Shown here piece after piece: positions 8,462 through 18,600 of a stretch of DNA of 33,771 nucleotides (position 1 is the stretch's first letter; every line of letters starts with the position of its first letter). This DNA comes from an uncultured Pseudomonadota bacterium (lineage in GTDB: Bacteria > Myxococcota_A > Bradymonadia > Bradymonadales > Bradymonadaceae). Under the pieces are notes generated by a model that saw nothing but the letters and a program-made list of their open reading frames with translations, did not search any database and was not told where the DNA came from. A program made the position numbers and the translations under genes. The stretch is taken from positions 1 through 33,771 of the forward strand of contig CATLTV010000039.1 of the NCBI GenBank assembly GCA_950059285.1, in the 5' to 3' direction.

Positions 8462-8467
8462 TATACT
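8462..8467 (+). promoter_or_regulatory. -10 element for the DUF4241 gene
   Basis: TATACT (8462-8467) matches the -10 consensus at 5/6 positions, but no clear -35 lies at 17 bp. It sits between the hairpin and the preferred ATG at 8519, which argues against an earlier translation start in that frame. Confidence 0.35.
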
Positions 8468-8518
8468 CGCGCCCTTCCACACCTCTTTGGAGTGAGCTTT
8501 TTGCTCCTCACACACGCC

Positions 8519-9178
8519 ATGATTTATTCAGTTTATCGCGACTTTAAAGATGGAGAATATGTCTCAACCCTAGGTTATGACATCCTCATCCATACACGGT
8601 CTATCGGACCACTCATCTTGCCGACAGGACAGCTCGTCGCATGTGACCCCGTCATACATCCCACGACAGAACCTTTTGTCACCGAGCTGCCGCGAGGAGA
8701 ATATCCCGTACATCTCACGATCGCAGAGCTTCGTGATGAGGCCCGAGTCGCCTATGCTGCGATTCACCTCAAGAAGGAGAACGCACGCTCATGGACACTT
8801 GCCACAGTAGCGAGCGAGGATGTGGGGATGTTCTCGAAGGATGAACATGGGTACACGATTATCTCCTCGCTTGGTGCGTTTATGGACGCCAAGACTGCGG
8901 ACCATTACCTGGATTATCTGGAGATCTTCCATGATAGCGATCAAAACACACTGGAAAAATCGCTTAATCGACTGGAACACAAAGCTAAACAAAAGGGTAC
9001 AAGCTTTGGCAACCTCTCTGATAAGCATCTGGGCAAGGGCAATATTTTGACGTTCTCCTCGGGGTTTGGGGAAGGTTTTTATCAGACCTACATTGGTAAA
9101 AACGCCGAGGGAGAAATCACACGCGTGGTCACAGACTTCAAGGTATTGGACTTTAGATTTCCTTCCTTTGGATTTTAG
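8519..9178 (+). CDS. DUF4241 domain protein
   Basis: This 219-residue protein of unknown function matches the DUF4241 pattern in order: LILPTGQLVACDP (near residues 31-43), PFVTELPRGEYPVHL, then VAYAAIHLKKENARSWTLA, and a C-terminal FSSGFGEGFYQTYIGKNAEGEITRVVTDF block. In that family the conserved Gly-Arg-Tyr-Pro-Val and SGFGDG motifs are diagnostic; biochemical function is not established. There is no signal peptide. The reading frame is open from a GTG at 8456, but that lies upstream of a likely -10 element, so I start at the ATG at 8519; a TTG near 8501 preceded by GGAG is an alternative. It ends 28 bases before a bidirectional terminator shared with the convergent tRNA gene. Confidence 0.75.
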   Translation: MIYSVYRDFKDGEYVSTLGYDILIHTRSIGPLILPTGQLVACDPVIHPTTEPFVTELPRGEYPVHLTIAELRDEARVAYAAIHLKKENARSWTLATVASEDVGMFSKDEHGYTIISSLGAFMDAKTADHYLDYLEIFHDSDQNTLEKSLNRLEHKAKQKGTSFGNLSDKHLGKGNILTFSSGFGEGFYQTYIGKNAEGEITRVVTDFKVLDFRFPSFGF

Positions 9179-9206
9179 GCCCGTTGACATCGCGAAAAAA
9201 CATCAC

Positions 9207-9248
9207 AAAAAAAGCCGAACAATATCAAGATATTGATCGGCTTTTTTT
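9207..9248. terminator. bidirectional terminator between DUF4241 gene and tRNA-Leu
   Basis: A7-GCCGA (9207-9218) pairs with TCGGC-T7 (9237-9248), and CAATATC (9220-9226) with GATATTG (9229-9235), leaving one A/A mismatch and a 2-nt loop. T tracts follow the stem on both strands, so it can end both convergent transcripts. Confidence 0.9.
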
Positions 9249-9257
9249 GATTCAGAG

Positions 9258-9338
9258 TACGGAAGAAAGGACTTGAACCTTCACGCCTTGCGGCACTGGA
9301 ACCTAAATCCAGCGTGTCTACCATTCCACCACTTCCGC
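9258..9338 (-). tRNA. leuU-type tRNA: tRNA-Leu (anticodon UAG)
   Basis: Read on the minus strand, 81 bases fold as a class II tRNA. The acceptor GCGGAAG pairs with CTTCCGT (first pair G-U), a D arm contains GGTAGAC, the anticodon stem CTGGA/TCCAG has the loop TTTAGGT (anticodon TAG, reading CUA), the long variable arm is TGCCGCAAGGCG, and the T loop is TTCAAGT. The 3' CCA is not encoded and must be added enzymatically. A GC-rich perfect dyad (9348-9362) lies directly upstream, in the leader or discriminator area. Confidence 0.95.
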
Positions 9339-9347
9339 ATGATTTAT

Positions 9348-9362
9348 GCGCGTTCAACGCGC
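9348..9362 (-). promoter_or_regulatory. GC-rich dyad in the tRNA-Leu leader
   Basis: GCGCGTT and AACGCGC flank a single base 10 bp upstream of the tRNA 5' end on the minus strand. It would lie close to the transcription start and could be a processing hairpin or a GC-rich discriminator region. No clear -10/-35 pair could be assigned upstream. Confidence 0.35.
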
Positions 9363-9562
9363 CCGTTTGGATACCTAAAATCAGATACTTTGACCAGAAC
9401 GAAAACAAAAAAGTTTCATGTCGGCAGCCCTGAAACAGGAAAAATAAAAAACAATTCGGTGAGTTATCAAACAACTTCTCTAAACTGGTTTCCCATCGTG
9501 CCGATGTGTACGAATGCACATGTCTGCTCCTTATCATAACAGCTCACCAAGGAGGGCACGCG

Positions 9563-9934
9563 ATGGATACACATCAGACAAAAACTCTCGTAAACAAAGC
9601 CACGGAACTCTCAAAACGAGCGTCTTCACTTCTAGAACAAGCACAGGCATTCTCACTGGATATGGACAGCGAAGCCTGTGATGTCTCAGACGAGACGGCG
9701 GCGTTTCTTGAACAGGCGCAGGAAGCAGTTGAACAACTTAATGAAGTTGTTGATAGTATTAATGATAATAAGAAGATAACCTACATCAACACCAAGCACT
9801 TTAGAGAACCCACAAAAAAAGTGCCGACCTTGAAACTCGTCCCCAATGACTTTGCAGATCCAACACAGACCCCCACTGTTCAGGTCGAAGTGCTGCCCTC
9901 CATCTGGGAGTGGGATGACGACGAAGATGAGTGA
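9563..9934 (+). CDS. small acidic coiled-coil protein, unknown function
   Basis: This 123-residue protein belongs to no family I recognise. AAGGAGG 7 bases before the ATG at 9563 fixes the start, although the frame is open from 9506. Residues about 5-65 look helical and probably coiled coil (KATELSKRASSLLEQAQAF, then FLEQAQEAVEQLNEVVDSI). The C-terminal half is less ordered and ends with an acidic tail WEWDDDEDE. There is no signal peptide or membrane segment. It stands alone between tRNA-Leu and adhC. The codon usage and ribosome binding site make it a credible gene despite its size. Confidence 0.7.
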   Translation: MDTHQTKTLVNKATELSKRASSLLEQAQAFSLDMDSEACDVSDETAAFLEQAQEAVEQLNEVVDSINDNKKITYINTKHFREPTKKVPTLKLVPNDFADPTQTPTVQVEVLPSIWEWDDDEDE

Positions 9935-10055
9935 GGCTTGCCTAATCCTGCTTTTTTCGGAACAATTTATACCTGATTCTGCTCAATTTTGGTGAATTCC
10001 AATCTCGACTTTCGAATATAGATCCTGGTCTGTATCATGTCTTCAACAACGATAA

Positions 10056-11252
<1,197 letters not shown>

Positions 11253-11310
11253 GAAAAACAAAAGGGGGCGATTTTTTAACAAGTTAAAAAATCGCCCCCT
11301 TTTGTTTTTC
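11253..11310 (+). terminator. long perfect terminator hairpin after adhC
   Basis: Arms 11253-11280 and 11283-11310 are perfect 28-bp complements around a 2-nt loop, with GGGGGCGA/TCGCCCCC in the middle and an A-rich left base with a T-rich right base. The stem begins at the base after the TAA stop codon. Confidence 0.9.
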
Positions 11311-11337
11311 AAATGTTTTCAATCACTTGAAAGCATA

Positions 11338-11377
11338 CAACAAGGAGCAAAGATGCGCGCATCTTTGCTCCTTGTTG
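11338..11377. repeat. 40-bp perfect palindrome in the adhC-fghA gap
   Basis: Positions 11338-11357 and 11358-11377 are exact reverse complements with no spacer. No T tract follows, so it is not a classic terminator. The left arm contains AAGGAG, 7 bases before an ATG at 11353 that opens a 30-codon frame. It sits 56 bp before the fghA start. Confidence 0.7.
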
Positions 11378-11445
11378 CCATACAGATACAAATACACTCC
11401 ACAAATCTCGAATTTTCTCAAGGACTTGAATCATGCAAAAAGTAG
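11353..11445 (+). CDS. possible 30-residue leader peptide before fghA
   Basis: An ATG with AAGGAG 5-7 bases upstream starts a 30-codon frame (beginning [13 protein letters not shown]) that ends with TAG 13 bases inside fghA, in a different frame. The ribosome binding site and start codon both lie in the 40-bp palindrome and would be masked if the RNA folds. The peptide has a hydrophobic start but no recognisable family. It may be fortuitous, and the overlap with fghA would allow translational coupling. Confidence 0.25.
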   Translation: MRASLLLVAIQIQIHSTNLEFSQGLESCKK

Positions 11446-12260
11446 ATCAGTACACAAGCTTTGGTGGCGAACAACAAATCTGGGAGCACACCTCCGAGAC
11501 GCTCAACTGTCCCATGCGAATGGCGGTTTATCTGCCACCCCAGGCGAGTACAAAACCCTGCCCTGTGGTCTACTGGCTTAGTGGTCTCACCTGCACCGAA
11601 CAAAACTTCACCACCAAGGCGGGCGCACAACGTGTCGCCAGTGAGCTTGGCCTGATCATTGTCGCGCCAGATACGAGCCCTCGTGGTGACGATGTCGCCA
11701 ACGATGATGCGTATGACCTCGGCCAAGGCGCTGGCTTTTACATCAACGCCACTCAAGAGCCCTGGGCCAAGCACTACAAGATGTACGACTACATCACGCA
11801 AGAACTGCCCAAACTCATTGAAGACACCTTCAACACCACATCCAAGCGCTCCATCTTTGGACACTCCATGGGTGGTCACGGTGCCTTGATGATCGCGCTC
11901 AAAAACCCTGGCATGTTCCAGAGCGTGTCTGCCTTCTCCCCCATCGTCGCCCCTTGCAAGGTCCCATGGGGAGAGAAAGCTTTTGGCGCCTATCTTGGCG
12001 ACGATAAAGAAGAGTGGAAACAGTGGGATACCTGCGAGCTTGTCAGTCAGGCCACTGAAAAACTTGAACTGCTTGTCGATCAGGGCACAAGTGACTCCTT
12101 CCTTGAAGGACAACTCCAGCCTGAACACCTCGTCAAGGCATGCGAAGCTGCTGAACACCCACTCAACCTGCGTATGCATGAAGGTTACGATCACAGCTAC
12201 TACTTCATCGCTACATTCGTTGAGGATCACCTCAGACACCACGCCAAGCATCTGAAATAA
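11433..12260 (+). CDS. fghA: S-formylglutathione hydrolase
   Basis: The enzyme hydrolyses S-formylglutathione to formate and glutathione, completing the pathway begun by the preceding dehydrogenase. The 275-residue alpha/beta hydrolase of the esterase D family has the nucleophile Ser145 in GHSMGGHG, the acid Asp221 in DQGTSDSFL and His254 in GYDHSYYF. The family's oxyanion region is visible as [12 protein letters not shown] (about 48-59), and the substrate-binding segment as [29 protein letters not shown] is 9 bases before the ATG. It lies 180 bases after adhC, behind a strong terminator and a 40-bp palindrome, so it may have its own promoter or depend on read-through. A 29-bp-arm terminator begins within its stop codon. 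Confidence 0.95.
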   Translation: MQKVDQYTSFGGEQQIWEHTSETLNCPMRMAVYLPPQASTKPCPVVYWLSGLTCTEQNFTTKAGAQRVASELGLIIVAPDTSPRGDDVANDDAYDLGQGAGFYINATQEPWAKHYKMYDYITQELPKLIEDTFNTTSKRSIFGHSMGGHGALMIALKNPGMFQSVSAFSPIVAPCKVPWGEKAFGAYLGDDKEEWKQWDTCELVSQATEKLELLVDQGTSDSFLEGQLQPEHLVKACEAAEHPLNLRMHEGYDHSYYFIATFVEDHLRHHAKHLK

Positions 12261-12317
12261 AAAGAAATTCATGGGTGAACCTTGATATTATCAAGGTTCA
12301 CCCATGAATTTCTTTTT
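12259..12317 (+). terminator. long perfect terminator hairpin after fghA
   Basis: Arms 12259-12287 and 12289-12317 are perfect 29-bp complements around a single T, starting within the fghA stop codon and ending in a run of Ts. It reaches to 19 bp before the next gene's preferred start. Confidence 0.92.
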
Positions 12318-12335
12318 TCAATTGATGAGCCCTAT

Positions 12336-13232
12336 ATGTTTCACATCGATGACGTCTTCTCTTCAATCCGTGAATACCTTCAGACCACACAAAAAGATGC
12401 GCCTGTGGTCATGGAAGATATCTTGCTCAGAATGAACCGCGCCAAGGGTCAGGAAGGCCCATTTGATGAGCGTTATGGTGCATATATTGATCAAGAATTA
12501 TCCAGACGATTTCACGACGCCGAGCGCACTCTCCAGCTTGATGCCAGCCTCACCAAACTCACATCAAGAGTACCACGCTTTGTGCGACACCTGATCCTGG
12601 ACTATGACAAAAAGCTGCTCTCGAAAGCTGCTCTCATCCAACTGGCCAAAGACTTGCCAGCCAGGCACCTTGAACACATCAACACGCTTACCATCCAAAA
12701 CTTGAGCTACACAAACCTCTTTCGTGTCATCGATCTCTTTGCAGAGCTACTTGCCCCTGAACTTCAACAATTCAGATTTGCGTTTGCATTCAATCAAAAG
12801 GGGCTTACCCCAGAGCGTATGGAACGCTTCGCCGATCACATCACCACCCTCTGGAGTAGCTCCCTGGAGGTGATTCATCTGGACTTTTTTACCTCTCAGG
12901 ACTTTGGCTACATCTTACAAGAGAGGCTGACTGCATACCCCAGGCTAAACGAGGTTATCTGTCATGGGTTAGTCAGTCATAATACAGACGTCGTAGCACT
13001 ACTTAACAGACTACCCGACACGGTACGCTACATAACGCTCTCTTCATCTCTGAACCTGGATCAATGGGAGGATCTTTTAAGTACCCACCCTGCCGCTGCG
13101 CAACTTCAGGGCATTCGCGATCGGTCTCTACCACAGGACGGCATTGACCTCTCAAGCTACCCCACTCTACGTTCTCTGGAATGCTTTGAACCCCACAAGC
13201 GAGACCTAAGAACAACCTATAAGCCATGGTGA
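12336..13232 (+). CDS. leucine-rich protein of unknown function
   Basis: This 298-residue soluble protein is not recognised. The ATG at 12336 is preferred over an in-frame TTG at 12282, which lies inside the terminator stem of fghA; the ribosome binding site is weak (GATGAG). An N-terminal helical part (about 1-75) is followed by repeating stretches with a leucine-rich-repeat flavour: LEHINTLTIQNLSYTNL, LEVIHLDFF, LNEVICHGL, VRYITLSSSLNLDQWEDLL, LRSLECFEPH. They occur about every 25-40 residues, suggesting a degenerate LRR-like scaffold. No signal peptide or membrane segment is visible. It converges with the lipoprotein gene on the minus strand with only 5 bases between the stop codons and no obvious terminator. 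Confidence 0.65.
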   Translation: MFHIDDVFSSIREYLQTTQKDAPVVMEDILLRMNRAKGQEGPFDERYGAYIDQELSRRFHDAERTLQLDASLTKLTSRVPRFVRHLILDYDKKLLSKAALIQLAKDLPARHLEHINTLTIQNLSYTNLFRVIDLFAELLAPELQQFRFAFAFNQKGLTPERMERFADHITTLWSSSLEVIHLDFFTSQDFGYILQERLTAYPRLNEVICHGLVSHNTDVVALLNRLPDTVRYITLSSSLNLDQWEDLLSTHPAAAQLQGIRDRSLPQDGIDLSSYPTLRSLECFEPHKRDLRTTYKPW

Positions 13233-13237
13233 ATCAC

Positions 13238-15517
13238 TTACTCATACACAAGTAAATAAAAAATCTCACGTAAGGCGCGTTTATGAGGCTCATGATCTAC
13301 AGTCAGCAAGGTATACACTTGCTTTGAGGGCATGGCGGCTGCACATTCTTGAAGAATAGGAGCAAGCGCAGGAGGAAACGCCTCAAACAATGTCACACTG
13401 AGTGATCCCGCCTTGCGACAGTTCCCTGTTCGAGCGCGCAAGACCTCAACTCTTGCATGTAAGAGTGCATCGCGCTGGCCACCACGCTCAAGCCCTAACC
13501 AGCTCTCCAGCGTCTGAAGGTCTGAAGGTGTAAATCCTGATGGTAGAACCTCTTCCTCGGATAATATCTGAAGAATTTGGCGAGCGATCACCTTCAAGTG
13601 CTCGGGACCAAGTGCAGCCTCAAGATCCGTGGAAATTGTTGAAAACTCGAACCCTTGCATGATCTTACGGTGCCCCCAGGCAGACCACATGGCGGTAAAC
13701 TCAGAGGTTTTGAGCTTCTGAATCGGCACAGAAGCACTCAACGAAAGCACCTGTGAATCCAGATACTTATCTGCATACTCATAATTCGGCAAATCGCTCA
13801 ATAGCGCTCTCAGTAACATCACCTCCCTCGCCATATCATTGCTTGATTCAAGCACATTCAAGGCGTTCAAAAAGCGTTCGGATTGCTCGAATGAAAGGCC
13901 CGAAAGCAATGAGCTCTGCTCAAATGAAGTCAGAAAAGCCAGGACGTCTTGCCTACTTTTCATACGTGTTGTGAGCGCCAGCAAAACCTCGGGAGACTTT
14001 ACAAAATAGCGATGAAAGACCTCTTTCATGGCTGCTGGACAGTAACGCCAGTGTTTAGCCAAGCCCAGTAGCTCGGAGACCAGCTCGTCGGGAACCTGAT
14101 GTGTACTTTGCTCTGCGTCAGCAAACCGTATGTATTGGTAAAATCGCAACATGGCGAGCTCCCAATCCGTGCCTTGCTCAATCCACATATTCTGTAAGCT
14201 TGCCTTACCAAGACGTGTGTCATCTTTTATCTGAGCTTTTTGAGCCCAGTAAAGTAACTCCACCTGCATTGTAATCAGGTCCTCGGAGCTCTCTTTCACA
14301 TCCTGTTGCATGAGGCCACAACAACTGTCCGACGTCTTCTCAATAAGAGCTTGAAGTGCGCTGTCGACCTCACGCATGGCGGTCCTGTCTTTTTTATCAC
14401 TGGACGCCACGAGGTGGGCGCGTTTTGCAAGAAGCGCCATCGTCTCCTCAAACCACGACAACTCCTCGCGTGCAAACGCTGCGAGCTCATCAAACTCCTG
14501 AAGTGATGTGCTGTGCATTAATCGTGTTTTGAAGAGCTCAAAGCCATGTTGTTGCTTCCAGACAGAGCTTGAATGCGTGGCCAGCAAACTCTGCGCGTCA
14601 TCCCACTGTTCAAGAGACACCAACACCTGAAAGCTCAACGCCACGATGCGATCCTGACCAATCTCACCAAGGTTGTGTTTTTTATTCACCAGAAGCGCCC
14701 TGTCACAAAAGCGCCTGGCGTCTTCATAAAAGGCATATGTCGAGAGCGTCTCGCACCCCTGCAAAAGTCCCTTGAAACGCAAACCTGCATCACGCTGAGC
14801 ATCAAGAAGCAGCGGAAAATCCTTACGAATACTTTCTCTGATTTTTTCAGGTTCGCCAGCTCGCGCCATGAGACTACTCCAGCGCTTTCGATGTGTGGGA
14901 TGAAGCACATGAAAGCTCTCCTCATAAGATAGCGAATCATAAGTCTCAAGGACTTGCACAGCTTCACCAAAGCGCCCATAACGCACAGAATCTTCAGCAA
15001 CATCAAGCAGATAAGCAAGATCATCTTTCACGAAATTCGACGCGCCAGGAGGATAAATCAGCCCCCTGAGCACAGGATCAGCAGAGAGCACAGGGTCAAA
15101 CAAGGGCCGCAGGGCTACGCGTTTTTCATCCAGTTCCCCCGTCGACTCCCACGTAGCAAAGTACGGTTTTTCAAGCTCTTTTTGAAGCCGTGCTGACCAC
15201 TCGGAGCCCTTCACATGCTTGACTTGGCGAGTGTAGTTTAACGCAAGCTGTGTATCGCCAGAGACCTTGAGCGCATGAATATAAAGTGCGTGAAGGTGAA
15301 CATGATTGGAGAGTTCAGAGTCGTTCTCCTCAAGTTGTTTTATGGCCAGTGTTGCCGCTTGCATATGAGGAGATGTGGGCATGGGCAGACCAACAAACGC
15401 ATCCATAATGATGTCATCATCTGCTTGTGTTGTGACTGCAACCTCGTCCTTATGAGGCGTGTGAGCACAGCTACTCAGCGTTATCACTACACTTATCACG
15501 ATCCCTATGGCTTTCAT
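13238..15517 (-). CDS. large helical-repeat lipoprotein
   Basis: This 759-residue protein begins MKAIGIVISVVITLSSCAH, a type II signal peptide with lipobox LSSC, so it should be lipid-anchored in the envelope. The start at 15517 is chosen because AGGAG lies 8 bases upstream and the signal peptide begins there; the frame is open further upstream to 15577, in the terminator of the upstream gene. The rest is almost wholly helical with many Leu/Ala and aromatic positions, typical of TPR-like alpha-solenoids (for example RYGRFGEAVQVLETY, YAFYEDARRFCDRALLV, SLEQWDDAQSLLATH). Paired Cys residues (DSCCGLM near 415) are notable. I cannot assign a function; a scaffold or assembly role is plausible. It lies downstream of the Ig-repeat surface protein gene, behind a strong terminator. 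Confidence 0.8.
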   Translation of the reverse strand: MKAIGIVISVVITLSSCAHTPHKDEVAVTTQADDDIIMDAFVGLPMPTSPHMQAATLAIKQLEENDSELSNHVHLHALYIHALKVSGDTQLALNYTRQVKHVKGSEWSARLQKELEKPYFATWESTGELDEKRVALRPLFDPVLSADPVLRGLIYPPGASNFVKDDLAYLLDVAEDSVRYGRFGEAVQVLETYDSLSYEESFHVLHPTHRKRWSSLMARAGEPEKIRESIRKDFPLLLDAQRDAGLRFKGLLQGCETLSTYAFYEDARRFCDRALLVNKKHNLGEIGQDRIVALSFQVLVSLEQWDDAQSLLATHSSSVWKQQHGFELFKTRLMHSTSLQEFDELAAFAREELSWFEETMALLAKRAHLVASSDKKDRTAMREVDSALQALIEKTSDSCCGLMQQDVKESSEDLITMQVELLYWAQKAQIKDDTRLGKASLQNMWIEQGTDWELAMLRFYQYIRFADAEQSTHQVPDELVSELLGLAKHWRYCPAAMKEVFHRYFVKSPEVLLALTTRMKSRQDVLAFLTSFEQSSLLSGLSFEQSERFLNALNVLESSNDMAREVMLLRALLSDLPNYEYADKYLDSQVLSLSASVPIQKLKTSEFTAMWSAWGHRKIMQGFEFSTISTDLEAALGPEHLKVIARQILQILSEEEVLPSGFTPSDLQTLESWLGLERGGQRDALLHARVEVLRARTGNCRKAGSLSVTLFEAFPPALAPILQECAAAMPSKQVYTLLTVDHEPHKRALREIFYLLVYE

Positions 15518-15570
15518 GTGTTGGCTCCTGGCTCTGGGTTCACACAGCAGACATCTTATCACATGCAATA

Positions 15571-15634
15571 GTTTCATGAAAAACGGACGAGGCCCGCGCT
15601 TAAAAGCGCGGGCCTCGTCCGTTTTTCATGAAAC
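15571..15634 (-). terminator. 31-bp-arm perfect hairpin after the Ig-repeat gene
   Basis: Arms 15571-15601 and 15604-15634 are perfect 31-bp complements with an AA loop. The apex is GC-rich (GGCCCGCGC) and the base A/T-rich. It starts 16 bases after the stop codon of the minus-strand surface protein gene and lies before the lipoprotein gene start at 15517. Confidence 0.9.
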
Positions 15635-15650
15635 GATTAACAGCATTTCA

Positions 15651-18600
15651 TTACTTGCGATTCCTACGCCTCAACAGACCAAATGCCATGGCAAAAATAG
15701 CAAGCGGACCAGCAGGAGGAACATCGCCAGGGGATTGTTGACAGCCACCAGAGCCAGACATGGAGTACGTCGCCTCATCTGTAATGACCACAACTTCACC
15801 ACCCATATCCTCGGAACCCATTCCCATATCTACAGAGCCCATGTCGACATCCATGCCACCCATATCTTCGGAGCCCATACCCATATCAGGCATTTCGACC
15901 ACATCGGAGATGACCTCAAATGTAACAGAGTCCATGGCGATCTGGTTGCCCTCTCCTTCTGTACGAACCACGACCGTGTGAATACCAGCCGAAAGATCTT
16001 CCTCAGGCGTGTAGGACCAGTTGCCCTGCTCATCAGCGACAACATCCACAATATCACCACCATCAATGGAGACAGAGACAGTCGCGCCAGGATCAGCCGT
16101 ACCTGTGATTTCAGGACGGACGTTCATCGTTTGCTCGGACTGCATTGGAGAAGAGATCGTGAGCGTGGGAGGCGCAAGATCGATGTTGAACGACACGGTG
16201 TCCTCGACATCATCCACGCGAGCAGTCACGGAGTGTGAACCGTTAGCAAGCGGAGAGCCTGGTGTGTACTCCCAGTTACCATTCTCATCCGCAGTGACAG
16301 TGACAGGCTCCTTGCCATCAATCGAAATTGAGACCGTTGAACCAGGATTTGCAGTGCCTCGAATGGTGGGCTTGGTTGTCATAAGCGAGTCGCCATTTGC
16401 AGGCTCTGTGATGTCCACAGTCGCCACAATCGCAGGCTCGATTTCAAAGCTTGTATTGGCATCAGCGCTGTTACCCACAGGGTCTGTCACACGCGCTGTC
16501 ACAGAGTGCGCGCCATCACCAAGATCGCTGTTGGGGGTGTAGGACCAGTTCCCTGCGCCATCTGCCATCACAGTGCCCACAAGCTGGCCATCAATGAAGA
16601 TCTCCACGGTTTGACCTGGCTCGGAGGTCCCCGAGATCACAGGGCGCTGACTCATGGTGTTTGAACCCGATGCAGGGGAACCAATCGCGATACCTGGAGG
16701 TGTGGTATCCACCGTAAAGGACGTCGCTGCATCAGCATCGTTTCCAGCACGATCCACGACCTCAGCGGTGACCACGTGAGGACCATCTGCGAGTGGGTTT
16801 GTGGGGATGTGCATCCAGGAGCCCGTGTTGGGCACCACAAAGTTAATGGGAGCACCACCATCAATACGCAAGGTCAGGGTGACATTGGCCTCGGCAGTAC
16901 CAATGATTGCAGGAGTACGATCGGTGATAATACTGCTGTTTACGGGCGATGAAATGGCAATATTTGGAGGCGTAACATCAATGGAGAAGCTACCCGTCAC
17001 GGTGGAGGTGTTACCCACATTATCCGAGGTTTCAGCCTGCACACTATGAGGACCAGCAGCAAGGTTTGAAGAAGGCTGCCAGCTCCAGTCACCATTAGCA
17101 TCTGTGGTCACGGTAGCGACCTGGACACCGTCAACATAGACATCCACATCGGTGTTGGGATCGGAGGTTCCCGAAATCACAGGCCTCAAATCATTAATAA
17201 TCACGCCATCTTGAGGAGTATCAAGTGAGAGCGAAGGTGCGGTAAGGTCAACCTCAAAGGAGGTATTATCCTGAGCGGTGTTCCCTGCCTTGTCTGTCGC
17301 AATCACGACCACGGAGTGGTTACCATCCTGAAGATCAGATGTAGGGGTGTAGGACCAATCACCATTGTTATCCACAGTGACAGAGACCTGCTGACCGTTA
17401 TCAAGTCGAAGCGTCACCGAGCTACCTGGCTCTGCTGTACCTGAGATCTCGGGGCGGCGCTCGGCGAGCACGCTTCCAGAACCTGGTGCGAGGATATCCA
17501 CATCAGGAGGAATGGAGTCGATGATCACCACCGTTGCTCCGCCACCTGTGGAGTTTGCATCATCACTAATACGCGTGATGGGATTATTCAAAGTACGACC
17601 CACGAAATCGACAAGGCCCTGGTTTGAGATCTGCTCGCCTGCCATGAGGTCACTGTTAACCACCACACGGTAGGTAGCACGTGCAGACTGATTCTGAAGC
17701 AGAGAACCACCAGATGTCGAGTTGGCACCATTTCCAAGGTGGAAACGCACGCGGGCAGGACCTGTAAGAAGTGTACCAAGGTCACCATCGTCGGCATCGG
17801 TCTGTGTGGATGCATCCACCATCATGGAGCCCATCTGATAGGTTGTACCTGTAGGGATCACGTTGGAAATGACAACATCATCAGCAGGGTCAATACCGAG
17901 GTTTTCCACGAAGAATCGGTATTCGAGCACGTCTGTGGGCTCGACCTCTCCGCCGTTCAGGTCAATGACCTCGAGCGTCATATAGACATCAGGCGCATAA
18001 AGCTCTGTGGCGAAGCTGACAACGGCGGGATAATAGAAGTCACCATCGGTCTCAAGTGTGATGCTCGCGTTGCTGACGTTGTTACCAAGCAATCCAGGGA
18101 GGTCAAACATGTCGACATCAAAGCCGAACTTGTTACGCCATGAAGGGTTGGCGTTTGTAGCGAGCTGACCAAACTGTGAGACAGTGGAGTTAAAGATGTT
18201 GTTTGAGGGGTTCACCACATCACTGATGTAGGTGCTGTTAAGCAGCGCACGAGCGTTGGTCGCGAGCATGTCACCTTCATAAGAGATGATACCGATGTTT
18301 GTGGACACGTTCCCTGTGGCAGGAGTGGTGAAGCCAGACACATCAATGGTCACCTGTGAGGACGATGTAGATGCGGTGGTCACCGCAGCAAATCCATCAT
18401 ACACGACAAGGTTTCGCAAAGGCTCATTCAGATCGCGGTAAACAAAGACGATGCCCCAGCCACCATTGGAGTTATACCCTTGAGAAGTCTGGATATTTGC
18501 CACGGTGTACGCACCCGAACCTGTGGAGGGTACCAGTGATGTAATGTCTGCAAAACAGCTGTAATAGACGCCAAACTCGGAGCCTGTCACGGTCTCATCA

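Noticed and set aside
11418-12272. 284-codon open frame antisense to fghA
   Set aside because: Shadow of fghA, which has an intact catalytic triad on the plus strand.
12336-12352. Second parS-like site (GTTTCACATCGATG) at the start of the unknown gene
   Set aside because: Only one half-site resembles parS; the palindrome is broken.
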